Positions 1 to 12,250 of a stretch of 64,000 nt of DNA are shown here, in pieces. Location: positions 394,716-458,715 of the forward strand of contig JAAOMT010000586.1 in the NCBI GenBank assembly GCA_016748015.1, written 5' to 3'. Position numbers and translations under genes: made by a program. This DNA is from Geosiphon pyriformis. Taxonomy: Eukaryota; Glomeromycota; Glomeromycetes; Archaeosporales; Geosiphonaceae. Under the pieces are notes generated by a model. The model saw only the letters and a list, made by a program, of their open reading frames with translations. It made no database searches and was not told the origin of the DNA. Each line of letters begins with the position of its first letter. The first letter of the stretch is position 1.

Positions 1-3000
1 ACAGACCAAAGAGATTTTATTTAAAAAAATCTTAGACAAGATTTTATGAGCTGTTTTAATTAAAACTATTGGCCTAGTATTCATAAAAGTCCTTTTCCAA
101 CTATATAACTTTAGTATTATAAAAATTTAAGCTCTTTTTTATTATGTAAAAACTGTATTTGACATCAAACACATATTGAGAATGTTTAACAAACCACTTA
201 AAACCCATTTATCATTATGTTTCCAGAATTTATTAGAAATACCAGATAAATCAGTGGCTTTTCTATTAAATAGATTCTTGACAACTTGCAAAAACTTACC
301 AAACTTAATATTACATATTACTTTTAAGAAAACATTATCATTAATATAATTCAGGAAAGCATATTAACTGAACCAATAATTAGACAAAATATTAAACACT
401 ATATGCTTTTTTATTTATTCTTTTATAATTGTGTTAATTATAGATTTAATTTTATATAACTCTAGAACCAGCTCATTATTAACTATCAGATAATTGAGTA
501 CTATCTTTCAAAATAGCCAATTCAAAACACTTCTAATCATTTTTCTCTTATTGAAACAAAAAATTTCCATATGTTTGTTTATAGTCTTTCTAATAAGATT
601 ATCTTTGACAATTTTGAATTCATAGTACTTATATTTATAGTATTTTTTCCTAATTTCTAACAGATAATGCAAAATTTTTTCCAATTATTACTATTATTAA
701 ACATAACATGTACTTTGATAACTTCTTTTTTGTTAATAGTAGTCCAGATATTAATAAAGCAATCAGTCTTTAAATCTTGATTTGAACTCAAATTTTTTAT
801 AATTTTGGTTACCAATAACTCCAGCTTAAAAAACTTTAATAATTATTTACTTTTTGAATAGTTAAACTTACAGAACCAAAGTCTGAAAAATACTTTGTTA
901 ACAGAGCTTACCATAATATTTTTTAAAATCTCTTATATTGTATTCAAATTACTGCAATCTTTTACACTGCTGAAATTTACTATATTTTTCAAGAATTTGT
1001 TCAAAAAACACTTTTTAAACTATGACCACTCATTAACATTAGCATCTTTGATCTTGAACTTTTATCTGTTTCTATTAATCTATTTATGCTCAATATTAAA
1101 AAAAATATTCAAAAGACTTAAGTTAATTGCAACTAAAGCTGTCTTGTGATCAGTATCAAAAAAATCAGACACAAAGTTAACACTATGGCCAGTAATTGCA
1201 GATGCCAGATTTTGGTTTACAAAAATGAAATCAATAATCTTTTTGATACTCCTAAAATTGCTCTAAGTAGAAACTTTAATTAATAGATATTCATAAAATA
1301 AGTTAATTAAACTTAAATCCACACAAAATCTGAAACTTACACTTTTTTTTAAAACATTTTTGTTAAAATTCCACCCAATACCACAAAAATACTGAAATTA
1401 ACTGTCTTGATAATAAAAGAATTTATTTTTAACACTTAATTAAACTTTGCTTTAATAAAAGCACCAGTATACAAATCTAAAATTGTAACTAATAATCTTT
1501 CTTTGAATAAAAGTTTTATTAAAATAACTCAACCAGAAATTTCTTCTATCTTAAACATATGCTGAACCAAAAAATTGTTTATAATAATGGTTACTTTAGC
1601 ACCAAAAAAACTAACATCCAAACCAAAAGTAAAAATTCAAATACTATCAAACTTAAATATTATTTATGGCCTAATACTAGACCTTAATTTAGTTTTTGTA
1701 ATAATCAAAACCATATTCTCTGATTTCATATGTCAACAAACAATGTCTTTTTGCTTAACAAGAACATTAATATCCTAAATATTGTATGTAACAATCTTCC
1801 AAACCAGATCTGTCATTAAGAAAAATAAGAATTTGATTTTAAAACAAGATTATCTACTTTGGCTAAAAAGTTCATAACTGTATTTAAGAGATTTATTAAA
1901 CTGTTTTCTAATTTAAAAACCACTAACAAATTCACAAACACCACTTCTATAACAGTTTTATTACTAGTAACTACATCTGAACCTTTACTTATTACTATAT
2001 TTGCTTCTTAATTCTATAATAAAAAAGTTACCAACAGTTAACATCTAAAGCTAAACTGAAAAATCATTAGTTCAAATGTATTTAATCTCTTAATCAGCTT
2101 GTTGACTTGCTTTATAAGACTAGTAAAACTGTGCATAAAAGTGAGAAATCTATTATTCAAGTTCAAAAAAACCAACAGAAGAGATTTTTTATCTAAAGAT
2201 AGATTAACACCAAAAAAAACCAAAGATATTATGTAAAAAATAAAATCATCAGCAATTTAAGCCTAAGTCTTTCCACCAAATAAAACCAAACAAGCAATTA
2301 GTATCTGTTTTTTTATATATGTTTGCCAAATAATTTTGATTTTGAAAATTAACCACTTATTTACTACAACTATCCAGATATTTACCTATTGAACACATAT
2401 CAAAAACATAATTAAATTGTTTATATTAAGTACAACAGACCAAAAAAAAACTAGTTCAATGTAAATTTACACTTTTAAAAACTAAAGTAAAATCAATAGC
2501 AGTCTTTTTAAATATTTTATTAGCAAAATAAACTACAGCATATCTGTTATGTACATATGAACTTGAATTATGGCCAATAAAACAAGTTTTTTTACTATAT
2601 AATTCTATCAACCAGAAAAATTATAAGTAGTAGTATCAATTGACAAAGTATACAATAAAGCCCAATAAAAATCTTTAAATATTTACAATTGTTTATTATT
2701 AACTGTCAAAACCACATGTACAATATTTTTATTCATAAAAACTGATTATTTAAAAACAACTATACTAATAACATTTAATGATTTAAACTTTATTAGAATC
2801 TTTTGTCAAAGACCAATTAACTGTATCTTAATTAAAACAACTTTACTAAATTTGGAAAACACTGATTTTATAGCCAATTTAAAAAAATCAACTGGAATTT
2901 TCTTAACAATTACTTTTCAATTTGTATAATTATTTGTTTTTTTAACATCAACATTAACTAAAATATTTTTACTGACAGCCAACTTCTTAGTTTTTTTTAA

Positions 3001-3800
3001 ATTCGATTTTGATATAAAAGATAACCTGATAATCTTTAAAAATTTTGAAAAAGTAGAAGCTCCTCCAAAATTATTAACATAATAGAAAATTTTTTATTTG
3101 TAATTAATTTATTATTATTGGTTTTGCCAGATATGATAGATAACTCAATATCTAATATAAAAAATTTAACTGGCTCAAAACTTTGCTTTTTTAGAACATA
3201 TGATCTAATCAAAGAAAACTGCTTAAAGCCAGCAAACTTAGGAGAAAGAAAAACCAAAATATTATTATTATTGTTTATATCATCAAACATTAGAGCTTTT
3301 AGTAAGTAATCCAACACATATGTTTAAATACAGATCTTTTTTGGCATGGTTTTATTTATATTTTCAATGCCTACAGAAGTATTCAAATTTACATAACTGG
3401 TTTCTTTTGCAATTGTGTTTTTTATATTTTTAACATTTAAAAGATCATTAATACTACTTGTAATGTTATTAACATTGCTTTTTTAAGATACTATAGGTTT
3501 AATGTCAAAGTTTTTAATATTTTCTAAACTTATAAGACTAACAAACAAGTTAATTATAACACTATTAACTTTAGATTTTTGGTTTTTTGTAAAATATACT
3601 ATAAAAATAAACATTTTCCACATGCTTTTTTTTTGTACTTAAGCAAATCCTTAAATTAGCCAAACCAAAACTTGAATTATCAGTAGACAAGTTTGCCAGT
3701 TCTATTATAACAAAAAAAGATGGATTAAAAGAAATAACTTAAAGTAAAAAAGAAAAAAAAATAGGAAAAGTTACTTTTTTAGCAACTTTAATTTACAGAT
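1..3800 (-). mobile_element. Decayed LINE retrotransposon, cut by the window edge
   Basis: This stretch aligns by eye, in order, with the better preserved minus-strand LINE at 25.5-32.2 kb. Positions 1-300 match its reverse transcriptase region (about 28.5-28.8 kb), 1141-1260 match its endonuclease (about 29.6-29.7 kb), 1880-2200 match the end of ORF1 (30.4-30.7 kb) and 3030-3330 match the middle of ORF1 (about 31.5 kb). No long reading frame survives. Differences are almost all transitions toward A and T, and over long stretches there are no gaps. The 5' boundary near 3.8 kb is approximate. Its plus strand keeps the C-over-G excess typical of these minus-strand LINEs. Confidence 0.8.
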
Positions 3801-6500
3801 CGAATATTACCTAGTTCAAATAATTAACAAATAATAATCAAATTTAGTGGTTATACTTATTATAGTTTTTTTTTTGTTTTTAAATATTCTGTCTTTTTTA
3901 ATATTTGTCATAATATGACTCAAAGTCAATAATACACTATAAAATTTCTTGATAAAAATTTTATTATTTCTGAAACACATTATAATTTGTTTATTTGGAA
4001 TTGGTGAATTCAGAAACAATTTGAAAATAAGATTTTTACTATATTTTATTAACTGTATATGTATGTTAGTTTTAAAATAAATAAACAACAGTTTATAATA
4101 ATAATAGTAAAACAAACTAATTGTCAGAAATCTGGCTTTATTTGTACTAGTGGTTCAGAATCTAGTAATATTGAAAACTCATCTTTAATTGCAATCAATA
4201 CTTTGTATTAAAGTATATTTGGTGTCAAGACAGAATATTCAGGTCTTTTAATCCTTAAAGTTTTAAATTAACTTACAAATCTAATATTGATAAAGCATAT
4301 GATAAGATTAGAATTTTGTCTATTATTGCAAAAAAGTTTTTTTATTCAGTATTAAAACAACAGTTTAAGATAAGAAATCAAGATCTTTATAATATGTTAT
4401 ATTTTAATACTTACTATAAAATTAGATCAGATTAGATACAATAAATGCTGCAAAAAAACATGCAAGATTATATGGTCTTAAATTATTTCTTTTTAAAAAA
4501 CCAAAGTGTACTTATCAAAAGATATCTAAAATCAAAAAATTGCAATTCATTGAATTTTTTCTAGACAAAAATAATGTTACTATGAGTTTTTACAAAATAG
4601 ACTATAATAAAAAACTATAATAAAGTTATTAAATAAAATTAATTTGTTTTAATAAATAAAAATTTTACTTATATATTTAAGATTATTAAAAATTAAAGTA
4701 CTTAAAAACAAAAAAATAAGTTTAAAATTGTATTGTTTATTTTATATATATTATTGTACATAATTTTAAAAATTTTCAAAAAAATATTAATAATAAAATA
4801 TAAAAAAATTTTTATTTATTTATTTTATTTATTTATTTATTTTTATATTATTAAATAGCTTATAGTTAAAATTTTTTATAAAAAAAATAATTTTTTAAAC
4901 AAATTATTAAAAAATTTTTGTAAAAAAATTAATTTTTATGACAAAATAATTATATAAGTAATTAATATAAAATTTACTAATTTTTATTAACAACAAATTA
5001 ACAAAAAACAGCATTAATAATATTTAAAAAAAAAAACTAAAATTTTTAATAATAAATATTTAAAACAATCAAAATTCTCAATTTTGTTAATATTAATATT
5101 AAAGTTAAACAAAACTGGCTTATTTTATATATTATATTTTATCTTAACTTTATTATTTTTTGCTTAATTTATATTTATTTTACCAAAAATATTAATATTT
5201 TATTTAATTTAAAAATTTTTGCTTTTAAATACATTTTATATAAAAATATTATTTTTACAAAACAACAATTATAAAATTAATAAACTTAATAATAAACTGA
5301 ATTAAAATAACCAAATTAGTTAATTAGAACTTTAAAAAATTCAAATAAAAAATTAACAATAATAATAACAAGATTAATTAAAAAATTAACAACAAAAAAA
5401 TCTAGCAAAAAAAAAGTAAAAACTATAATATAAAATTTAATTTCAATAAAATAAAATTTAAAAACTTTAAAAAAAACAATAAATTGAAATAAAATCTTTA
5501 AAAAAAAAGATAATAATACTTTATAATTTAAGATTAAATAATTTAAATCTTAATATTTAAAGCAATACTTATATTTAAGTATTTTTTATCAGATATAACA
5601 ATTTTTTAAAATATTAGGTTTAATAATTATTAACTTAAAAAACCAATTTACTGATTTTAAAAACTGTACAACCAAAAAGTATAAAAATTATTAAAAATTT
5701 ATATATATAAACTAAAATACAATTTTAATAAAAACTAATTTAATTTTAAAAAACACTAAATATTAGAATAAAAATTATTAATTTAATAAACTTTTAATAA
5801 TTAATAAGTGTTTTTTAAATATTACCAAGAAAAGTATTAAAAAACAAAAAAAAATTGATTTTATTTTAGTCCAATTTTTAAGATTAAGTAATTTAATAAT
5901 TAAAAAAACATATGTAAAAATTTGTTTTGTTTTGTTTTTAAATTAGTAAAAATTAATTAGAAATTAACATATTAAGAAATACAATTAAAAATTAATTTAA
6001 ACCAAAATTAATTAATATGTTTCTATTGTTATTGTTTAAAACCAAAAAAAATTTATTTATAATTACAACAAAACTGAATATTTTAATTAATATTAATATA
6101 AAACTAATAAAAAGCCAAAAAAACTGAAGCTTTATTTTTTATAAAAGAAAAAACAGACTTTAAATACTAAAATTAGCATTAAAAAAAGCCATTTAATATG
6201 TTAAAAAGATTATTATTAAAAATAACCAAAATTTGAAAAGATTTTTTCTTGGCTTTTTTGGTTATTTAAATAATAATAAAAGAAAAATAAATAAAAAAAT
6301 TACTTGATTATTAATTTTTTATTAAATAGTTTAGAATTTTTAAAAAAGACAAAGATTATATTAAATTATTTTAAATAAATATTTTTAAAATAATAAAAAC
6401 TAATTAATTATTATGTTATTTAAGAAAAGTGTATTTATAAAATACTTTTAAACAGTTTTAACAATTGTAAATATATTATTAGTAAAAATACTATAAGTTA
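3801..6500. other. AT desert without supported genes
   Basis: Mostly A and T with homopolymer runs. From about 4130 to 4620 the composition is less extreme and a plus-strand open stretch (about 4495-4620) reads as a short Lys-rich peptide ending in TAA. A minus-strand open frame at 3816-4115 (99 codons) is Lys/Ile/Phe-rich and is likely a relic of a transposon. I cannot assign either one. From 4620 to 6500 I see only AT-rich sequence. Confidence 0.6.
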
Positions 6501-7964
6501 TTTTTTTTTATTAGAGTTTAACAAATAAGGCCCAACCATTATCTAATACAATATAACTACATAAAGTCTTAAATTAGATGTGGCTCATGCATTGTTTATA
6601 TGTAACCAGCTATTCGAACCAGTTCAGACTATACTACATTGATACACTAAAAAAAAACTTACCTAAAGACAACATCTTTTGAATAACAAGAAACAAAGTT
6701 GCACTATAAAAAACCAATCCAACCAGCCACTTAGCTGTCTTTAAGGCATTAGTTTTAACATCAATAGGCTCATGTTCCTAAAGGAACATCAAGTTAAAAA
6801 ACACTTGGTCATCCAAAACAACTGAGTGTTCTGAATCACCAAACATATTAATATCTTCTATATAGCACTCTTTTTTTAAAGAAACCATTTTTCTTCCTAA
6901 CTTACCAACAATTTTACTAAAAGAACCCATATGCACCATAACCTCATTGATCTTAAGACCAAGTGTACTGCTTGAGGCCAAATTCTCATTAATAAATTGC
7001 TTAAACAATTTGACCAAAGAACCAACTGGTTTGACAATAGATTCAACCAAAGCAAAAAGCTTGACCAAATCAGACTCCAAAAAAGCTAACCAAAAAAACA
7101 TCAAGGAATCACCAATAATTATGAAAGGGGAAGTAGAAACCACCAGAAGAAGAAACTCAGAAGAATTCAAGAAAACAGAAGCTTTTGCATAAGAAACACC
7201 ATTTACAAAACATGTTCTAAATACTTTGGGAGCCTTGGGAGGAGAAGGTAATGAAACTTTACAGTCAACAGCCAAATGGCCCACTTTTTGACACCTAAAG
7301 CAGCACTGACAACCAGGGGTTTCCCACCAAATATGGTATTTCTTTAAGGTACCAGTTTTGACAACTGCAAAGTCCAAATCAACTTGGAAACCAAATATAA
7401 TCAGAGCAAACTGGGAACAATGACCAGAATTAGATGAATAAGGAATGAAACAAGTCCAGCCACCAACCTGAGAGATCATATTACTAATCTCAAAGACAGT
7501 ACAGCCAGAAAAAAGATTGACCAACTTGGTTTTGAACTGACCATAAAGCAAAATTGTCTCATTTTGATTGATAAAAAGAAAAATACAAACACTATCTTTG
7601 CCCACCAAAATTGACCAGTGATTAAGAGCAAAAGCAGCAGCATCCAATTCTTTGAAGTAAACAACCACATATTGCCAAACACCAGCAGGTTTCAATACTA
7701 CACAAGAAACTTCACCAAAAATACTAAGAGCTGACTTAATATTAGTAGCAGACACACTTAAAGACATATTACACAGTGCAGCAGCAGCAAGAGAAGAACT
7801 AGACTCAGAAAACACCAAAAACTTGGCAATTTTGAGAGAAGTGAAGCAAACAGAGCTTGTAAGCTCAACCAGAAAAGCAGTGTCTAAAGAACTTTGGAAA
7901 GCAAACTCCACACAAAACAGCTTTACATTGTCCTTTGAAACTGATTTTGCATTCAAGAAATCAT
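6501..7964 (-). mobile_element. ORF1-only LINE derivative, left (3') part
   Basis: The minus strand is open from 7964 down to 6778 and encodes the C-terminal two thirds of a Gag-like LINE ORF1. Visible parts are an RRM-like segment related to that of the LINE ORF1 at 30.3-32.1 kb (shared WSIL.GKD core) and a zinc knuckle of the form C-x2-C-x4-H-x4-C (CFRCQKVGHLAVDC). The 3' tail follows the ORF directly. It consists of about 250 bases resembling the 3' ends of the other LINEs at 25.5 and 59.2 kb, ending in a T9 run (6501-6509), the poly-A tail of the minus-strand element. No endonuclease or RT lies between. The 5' part is at 17820-18650, separated by the Ty3 element inserted at 7965. Confidence 0.8.
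7961..7964. repeat. Target-site duplication, left copy
   Basis: TCAT immediately precedes the TG of the 5' LTR. The right copy after the 3' LTR reads TTAT (one C-to-T difference). Removing one copy restores an uninterrupted LINE ORF1 frame across the insertion, which supports a 4-base duplication. Confidence 0.65.
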
Positions 7965-8912
7965 TGTTACCAGTAGAATTTTAGCTATTAATTAGCATGA
8001 AATTACCCTTATAATTTCTATAATTAATCAGTATATTAATATTATTTCAAATTATCATTTATTATTTAATCAATTATTACATATCATAATTCAATTAAAA
8101 TAATCTAATTAGTATAACAGAAAGTAGGATGATCAAATTACACATACCCTGAACTTTGTAACATTCAAAAATTCGCCGAAATTATGAATAGTTCATCCAA
8201 ATTAATCAATAGTTCAGCGAAATAACTTGTAGTTCATCAAAATGTATCTTTAATTTGCCAAAATTTGAGCAAAGAGAAAAAATGCAAGTTTATAGACTAG
8301 TACTACAACAAGTTGTATAAAAGAAAAGCTTTTCTCTTCTGGAAAATGTATCTTACTTTAGATTTATCTCTTAAAACCGTTCCTATACACACAAAAAAAA
8401 AAATATCAAATAATTTGAAAAAACCAAATTCTTTAATTATTGTACTTGTAAATCCCCAAAACCCAACTAACATTTCGAAATTGATTAGCTACCAATTTCA
8501 GTAAACTGTTAATGACTTCAGGTCTGGATAGAAAACGTTTTTCTTGACAAAATTCTATTTCTTTTATATTTCTTTTATTTTTCTTTTATTTTTTTATTAC
8601 AATCATTAGAGTAGCCTACAGACGAGATTTCTGTAGAAGAGTTGATTTTCACAGCAAAGTAACTACACATTTTTAGTGAGCTTCCAGATGAGCAATTCCT
8701 GGGAAAGAGTTGACGTTTATTACAATATAACTACATAAAGTAACTGGCAAGGAATTGGTCATTCCACTTATAAGCCCAGCAGTTCAAATTATAGGAGATA
8801 ATCTGAAGATAAATTCAGTTATTGGAGGTTCAACTACTTCCTAAAAACGTGAATTCACAGCAAATCAACATTACCAACATTTAAGAAAAGAGACCAAAAA
8901 CCTCCAGTAACA
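7965..8912 (+). repeat. 5' LTR (948 bp)
   Basis: Nearly identical to 16849-17819 and to the start of the copy at 63334. It begins TGTTAC and ends GTAACA, a perfect 6-base terminal inverted repeat. It carries a TATAAAAG box and, upstream of it, short direct repeats around AGTTCA and CCGAAATT. It lacks one roughly 20-base repeat unit that the 3' LTR and the third LTR still have, which accounts for most of the length difference. Confidence 0.93.
8316..8323 (+). promoter_or_regulatory. LTR TATA box
   Basis: TATAAAAG is kept at the same place in all three LTR copies (8316, 17221 and 63705). It probably marks the U3 promoter, with transcription starting shortly downstream in the LTR. Confidence 0.6.
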
Positions 8913-8914
8913 TT

Positions 8915-8926
8915 TGGTGCTCTCCC
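8915..8926 (+). other. Primer binding site
   Basis: TGGTGCTCTCCC begins two bases after the end of the 5' LTR. TGG is the expected complement of a tRNA CCA end. I cannot identify the primer tRNA without the host tRNA set. Confidence 0.6.
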
Positions 8927-8960
8927 ATGGAAATAACACAGCAACAACAAATTCAAAGTG

Positions 8961-10440
8961 ATGACCACACCAGACACAGCAACTCTAGAGTATTACCAGT
9001 CAATTTACACCCACTGCAAGCAAAGATTCAACATTTCAGACGGAATTGAAGTTGTCAAGAAATCAGTATACCAATACATTGAAAACCACATTAACAATTA
9101 TCTTTTTGGAAACTACAACATCTCAGAAATTAGAAGCAACCTCTACAATAATTTAGTGCACTATTCACAATTGAGAACAGAAGACCTAAACAGTAAAACA
9201 CTTGCTACCTACTTCCAAAAACTTAATTTTAACATTATTGAGTATTGTGAAGAAAAATACTCAGTACAGTTTAAATACTCTTTTGACTTTGAATCAGAGA
9301 CAGAAACAAGCAACAAAGGCAAACAAAGATTGAAGCAATACTCAAAAATCACTCCAAACACTTCAACACTACAAAAGACACCTGCCAAACATTTGCAAAC
9401 ACCTGAACAAGGAACTAGTGTCAAATTACCACTTTCTATTACACCCTTTCCAATTTCACTTGTTCAATCACAAACACCAAATTCACCACTCAACCACTTC
9501 TTCAGACCAGAAGATTTTCAGTCACCTAGAAACCCTACTCAACAGCAGGAACCAATATCAACAAGTGCCAATATCATTGATTACTTACAGGAAAACGAAA
9601 GTAATCATTCAGAAAGCTTGGAAAGTAAAAGAACTGAATCAGAACCAGAAGAAATTACAGAAAACAAAGAAGAAATGGCAACTGCTTACATTGCAAAAAT
9701 TCCAGAATTCACTGGTGAAGACAATGATACCAGTCCTCAAGAATGGCTTGACAAGGTTCAAAAAGCAGGAGATGCAAATAGTTGGATTGCAGCAAGAATG
9801 CTCAAAGCAATTCCCTATTTTCTCCAAGGAACAGCAGAAGAATAGTTTGAAAACTTAGAAGAACCATTTGAAAACTGGCAAGCATTCAAAGATGCTTTTC
9901 TACAACAATTTACTGATAACAATACCTTTATCACTCTTAGAAACCGCTTTCACAATATCAAACAAGAAACATCTGAAACTGTTATGACCTATCTTGAAAG
10001 ATTTAACAAACTTCTCAGATGAATCCGACAATTGGAAACCAATAACTACTATTCTGATGCTCAAATTCTGGATCAGTTTATAGCAGAATTAAAAAACAAA
10101 CTGATTAAGAAAGTCCGTCCACATGCTCCAGCAGATTTAGCAACTGCTATTAAACATGCAAAGAGCTATGAAATGGCAATGAAAGAAGCAAATCACACCA
10201 AGCTTGTAAACCTTGCAATTGGAAAAACCAGCTCAGCAGCTGAAGAGAAGATAGACCAACTCACAAAAAAAGTGGAAAGCTACTTCACAAACCAACAACA
10301 ACAGCAACAACAACCACAAAAATATCAATCTCCACAACGACACAACCAAAACAATTTTGGATCACTATCCAACAACCAATCTCAAAATTGTCATTATTGT
10401 GGAATTCCAGGACACTGGAAATGAGATTGTAGGAAATTAC
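8961..10440 (+). pseudogene. Gag polyprotein of the Ty3-type element
   Basis: The first ATG of the long frame is at 8961. The N-terminal 230 residues are polar and Ser/Thr/Gln/Glu-rich. After it comes a capsid-like region, recognisable from EFTGEDNDTSPQEWLDKV and from the NW.AFK.AFL.QF block typical of Ty3 Gag. A Gln-rich linker leads to a CCHC zinc knuckle (CHYCGIPGHWK, stop, DC) near 10390-10433. In-frame stops are TAG at 9843, TGA at 10020 and TGA at 10422, the last inside the knuckle where an Arg is expected. Each can be explained by one transition, so this is point-mutation decay of an otherwise uninterrupted frame. Confidence 0.85.
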
Positions 10441-10859
10441 AAAGAGACCAACAAAACAGGAGTAATCAACATTACTTTTTATCACAACAATCTTATTACC
10501 AATCTTTACCACCAACCTATTATTCACCAAGACCACAAAATCAAAACTACTATCCACCAGCTCCACAATCAATGCAGCAACAATATCAGCAACCTTTACC
10601 AATTCAGTCATATCAGACACCACCCACTCAACAATATCAAGTACCAGCAAGAAGATTGGTTCAACATAACCAATTCACACCCCAAAATCAATTGCAGAAT
10701 AACCACAACAGAATCAATCTAAATAACCAGTTGGTTCCCCAAAATTCGGGTCAGCAAAGACCCAATCACTATCACACTTAACCCAGTTATTTTACAATAC
10801 CAGAGAAATCGGATTTTCAACAAACTGCACTTTCTAAAGATGAAGTTGCAGCACCAAGA

Positions 10860-11520
10860 TTAAACCCTTCCAACCACACCATTCCACCAGCTCAAATTGC
10901 CCAAAATACCAATCTGTCAGACATATTTCCATTTGAATTTGAAGCAAATGAATCACCATTTCTGCTTAGTAATGCAGCAGTTAATGAACAGAAAGCAATT
11001 ACTGCTATGTACACAGAAGCTACAGTAGAAGGAAAACTCATTTGCTTAATCTTAGATAGTGGATTGGCTGGAAGTATTATCACTTACCAGCTGATGCAAC
11101 AACTCAAACAAAACATAGACAGACCAGCTCAAACAGTTATTGTCACAGCTGATGGTATAAAGAAGACTCCAGTAAGAGAAATTGATGATTTCCCTTTTTC
11201 AATTGATGGAATCACCATTTCAGTTAAAGTTCTTGTTATGGATGCACTCCAATACCAAGCTTTAGTCAGAAATGATTGGCTTCTCAAGGCCAATGCAAAC
11301 CTAAACTGAGAAACTCAAGAACTTAAAATCTTATACCAAGGACAATATACCATAGTACCTGCAACCTGTGGTATCTTTAACAAACAATCAGAAAAAGCTC
11401 CAGTATTTGAATTTGAAGAGGAGAAAGAAATGCCACTTACTGAAACCTACATGGCTCTTGAATCAACATCCAATTGGACTGAGGAAACAGAACAAGAGAT
11501 TTTTGAAGAATCAAGGGAAT
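10860..11520 (+). pseudogene. Aspartic protease domain of pol
   Basis: In the same frame as gag. The retropepsin core is LICLILDSGLAGSIIT at about 11037-11085. The Asp-Ser-Gly catalytic triad is present, but the following residue is Leu where Ser or Ala is usual (TTA, one C-to-T from TCA). The flap and the LVMDALQYQALVRNDWL block follow. A TGA at 11307 stands where Trp is likely, and another TGA at 11520. A Gln/Pro/Asn-rich spacer with a TAA at 10779 separates it from Gag. Confidence 0.8.
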
Positions 11521-11522
11521 GA

Positions 11523-12250
11523 AAAAAAGTTAGATATTCTACACCAGAACCACAGAAACAACCACCCTATATTCCACTCAAATGCAAAGATTGCAACAAA
11601 AAACTTTTATCAATAGGAGCATGTATTTCTCTAGAAGAGGAATATGAAATTTGTACCTGTTACTTTTGCAAAGCATGCCATAGAGAACGATTTGAATCTC
11701 CAAAAAGAAGTGGAAAATGGGACAACACACCTTGCCTTACATGTGAAGAAATACTACCAGAAGAATGCAATTGGATTGACATAGCAATGAGAGGAGGAGT
11801 ATGTGATCAAACCTGTCAATATGCTCTATCAATTTCAGAAAAAGTCAGAAGAGGAACACCATTTGATGCAGCATACAACAGTACTTTCAATAAATTTTAC
11901 CACTACTCTCATGATGCTAAAATGATTTTTGACTTAGCAATGGCATTGATCAATGGAGCCACCCAAGAAGATGTCCACCAAATAAAAGAAGCTGAATATA
12001 TTGAGTATACCATGGAATTAGCTGAATTTGATTATGAAGATGAAGTAGAAACCTACCACCAAATTGCAAGCCACACATATCTGACCAAAGAAGCTCAAAT
12101 TCAACAATTAGAGCAAATGAACATTCAATTGTGTGAAGAATGTGTCATGCCTTGTAATGACCAATGGTGTTTAGAATGTTATGCTCTTAGCATTCCTCTG
12201 CCAAATGGGAATGATGAAAATGAAATCGAATTTGGAGTATCTGAACTAGT
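11523..12250 (+). CDS. Cys-rich module between protease and dUTPase
   Basis: About 240 codons in the pol frame with no stop. It contains repeated Cys pairs: CKDC, CTCYFCKAC, CLTC, CDQTC, CEEC and CNDQWCLEC. The spacing suggests several zinc-ribbon-like sites flanking a helical, acidic middle segment. I do not recognise it as a standard Ty3 pol domain. Its uninterrupted frame next to heavily stopped regions suggests either chance or stronger past constraint. Role unknown; nucleic-acid binding is one possibility. Confidence 0.6.

Noticed and set aside
895-1149. 84-codon plus-strand frame rich in Phe/Leu
   Set aside because: Lies on the antisense strand of the decayed LINE and reflects AT bias.
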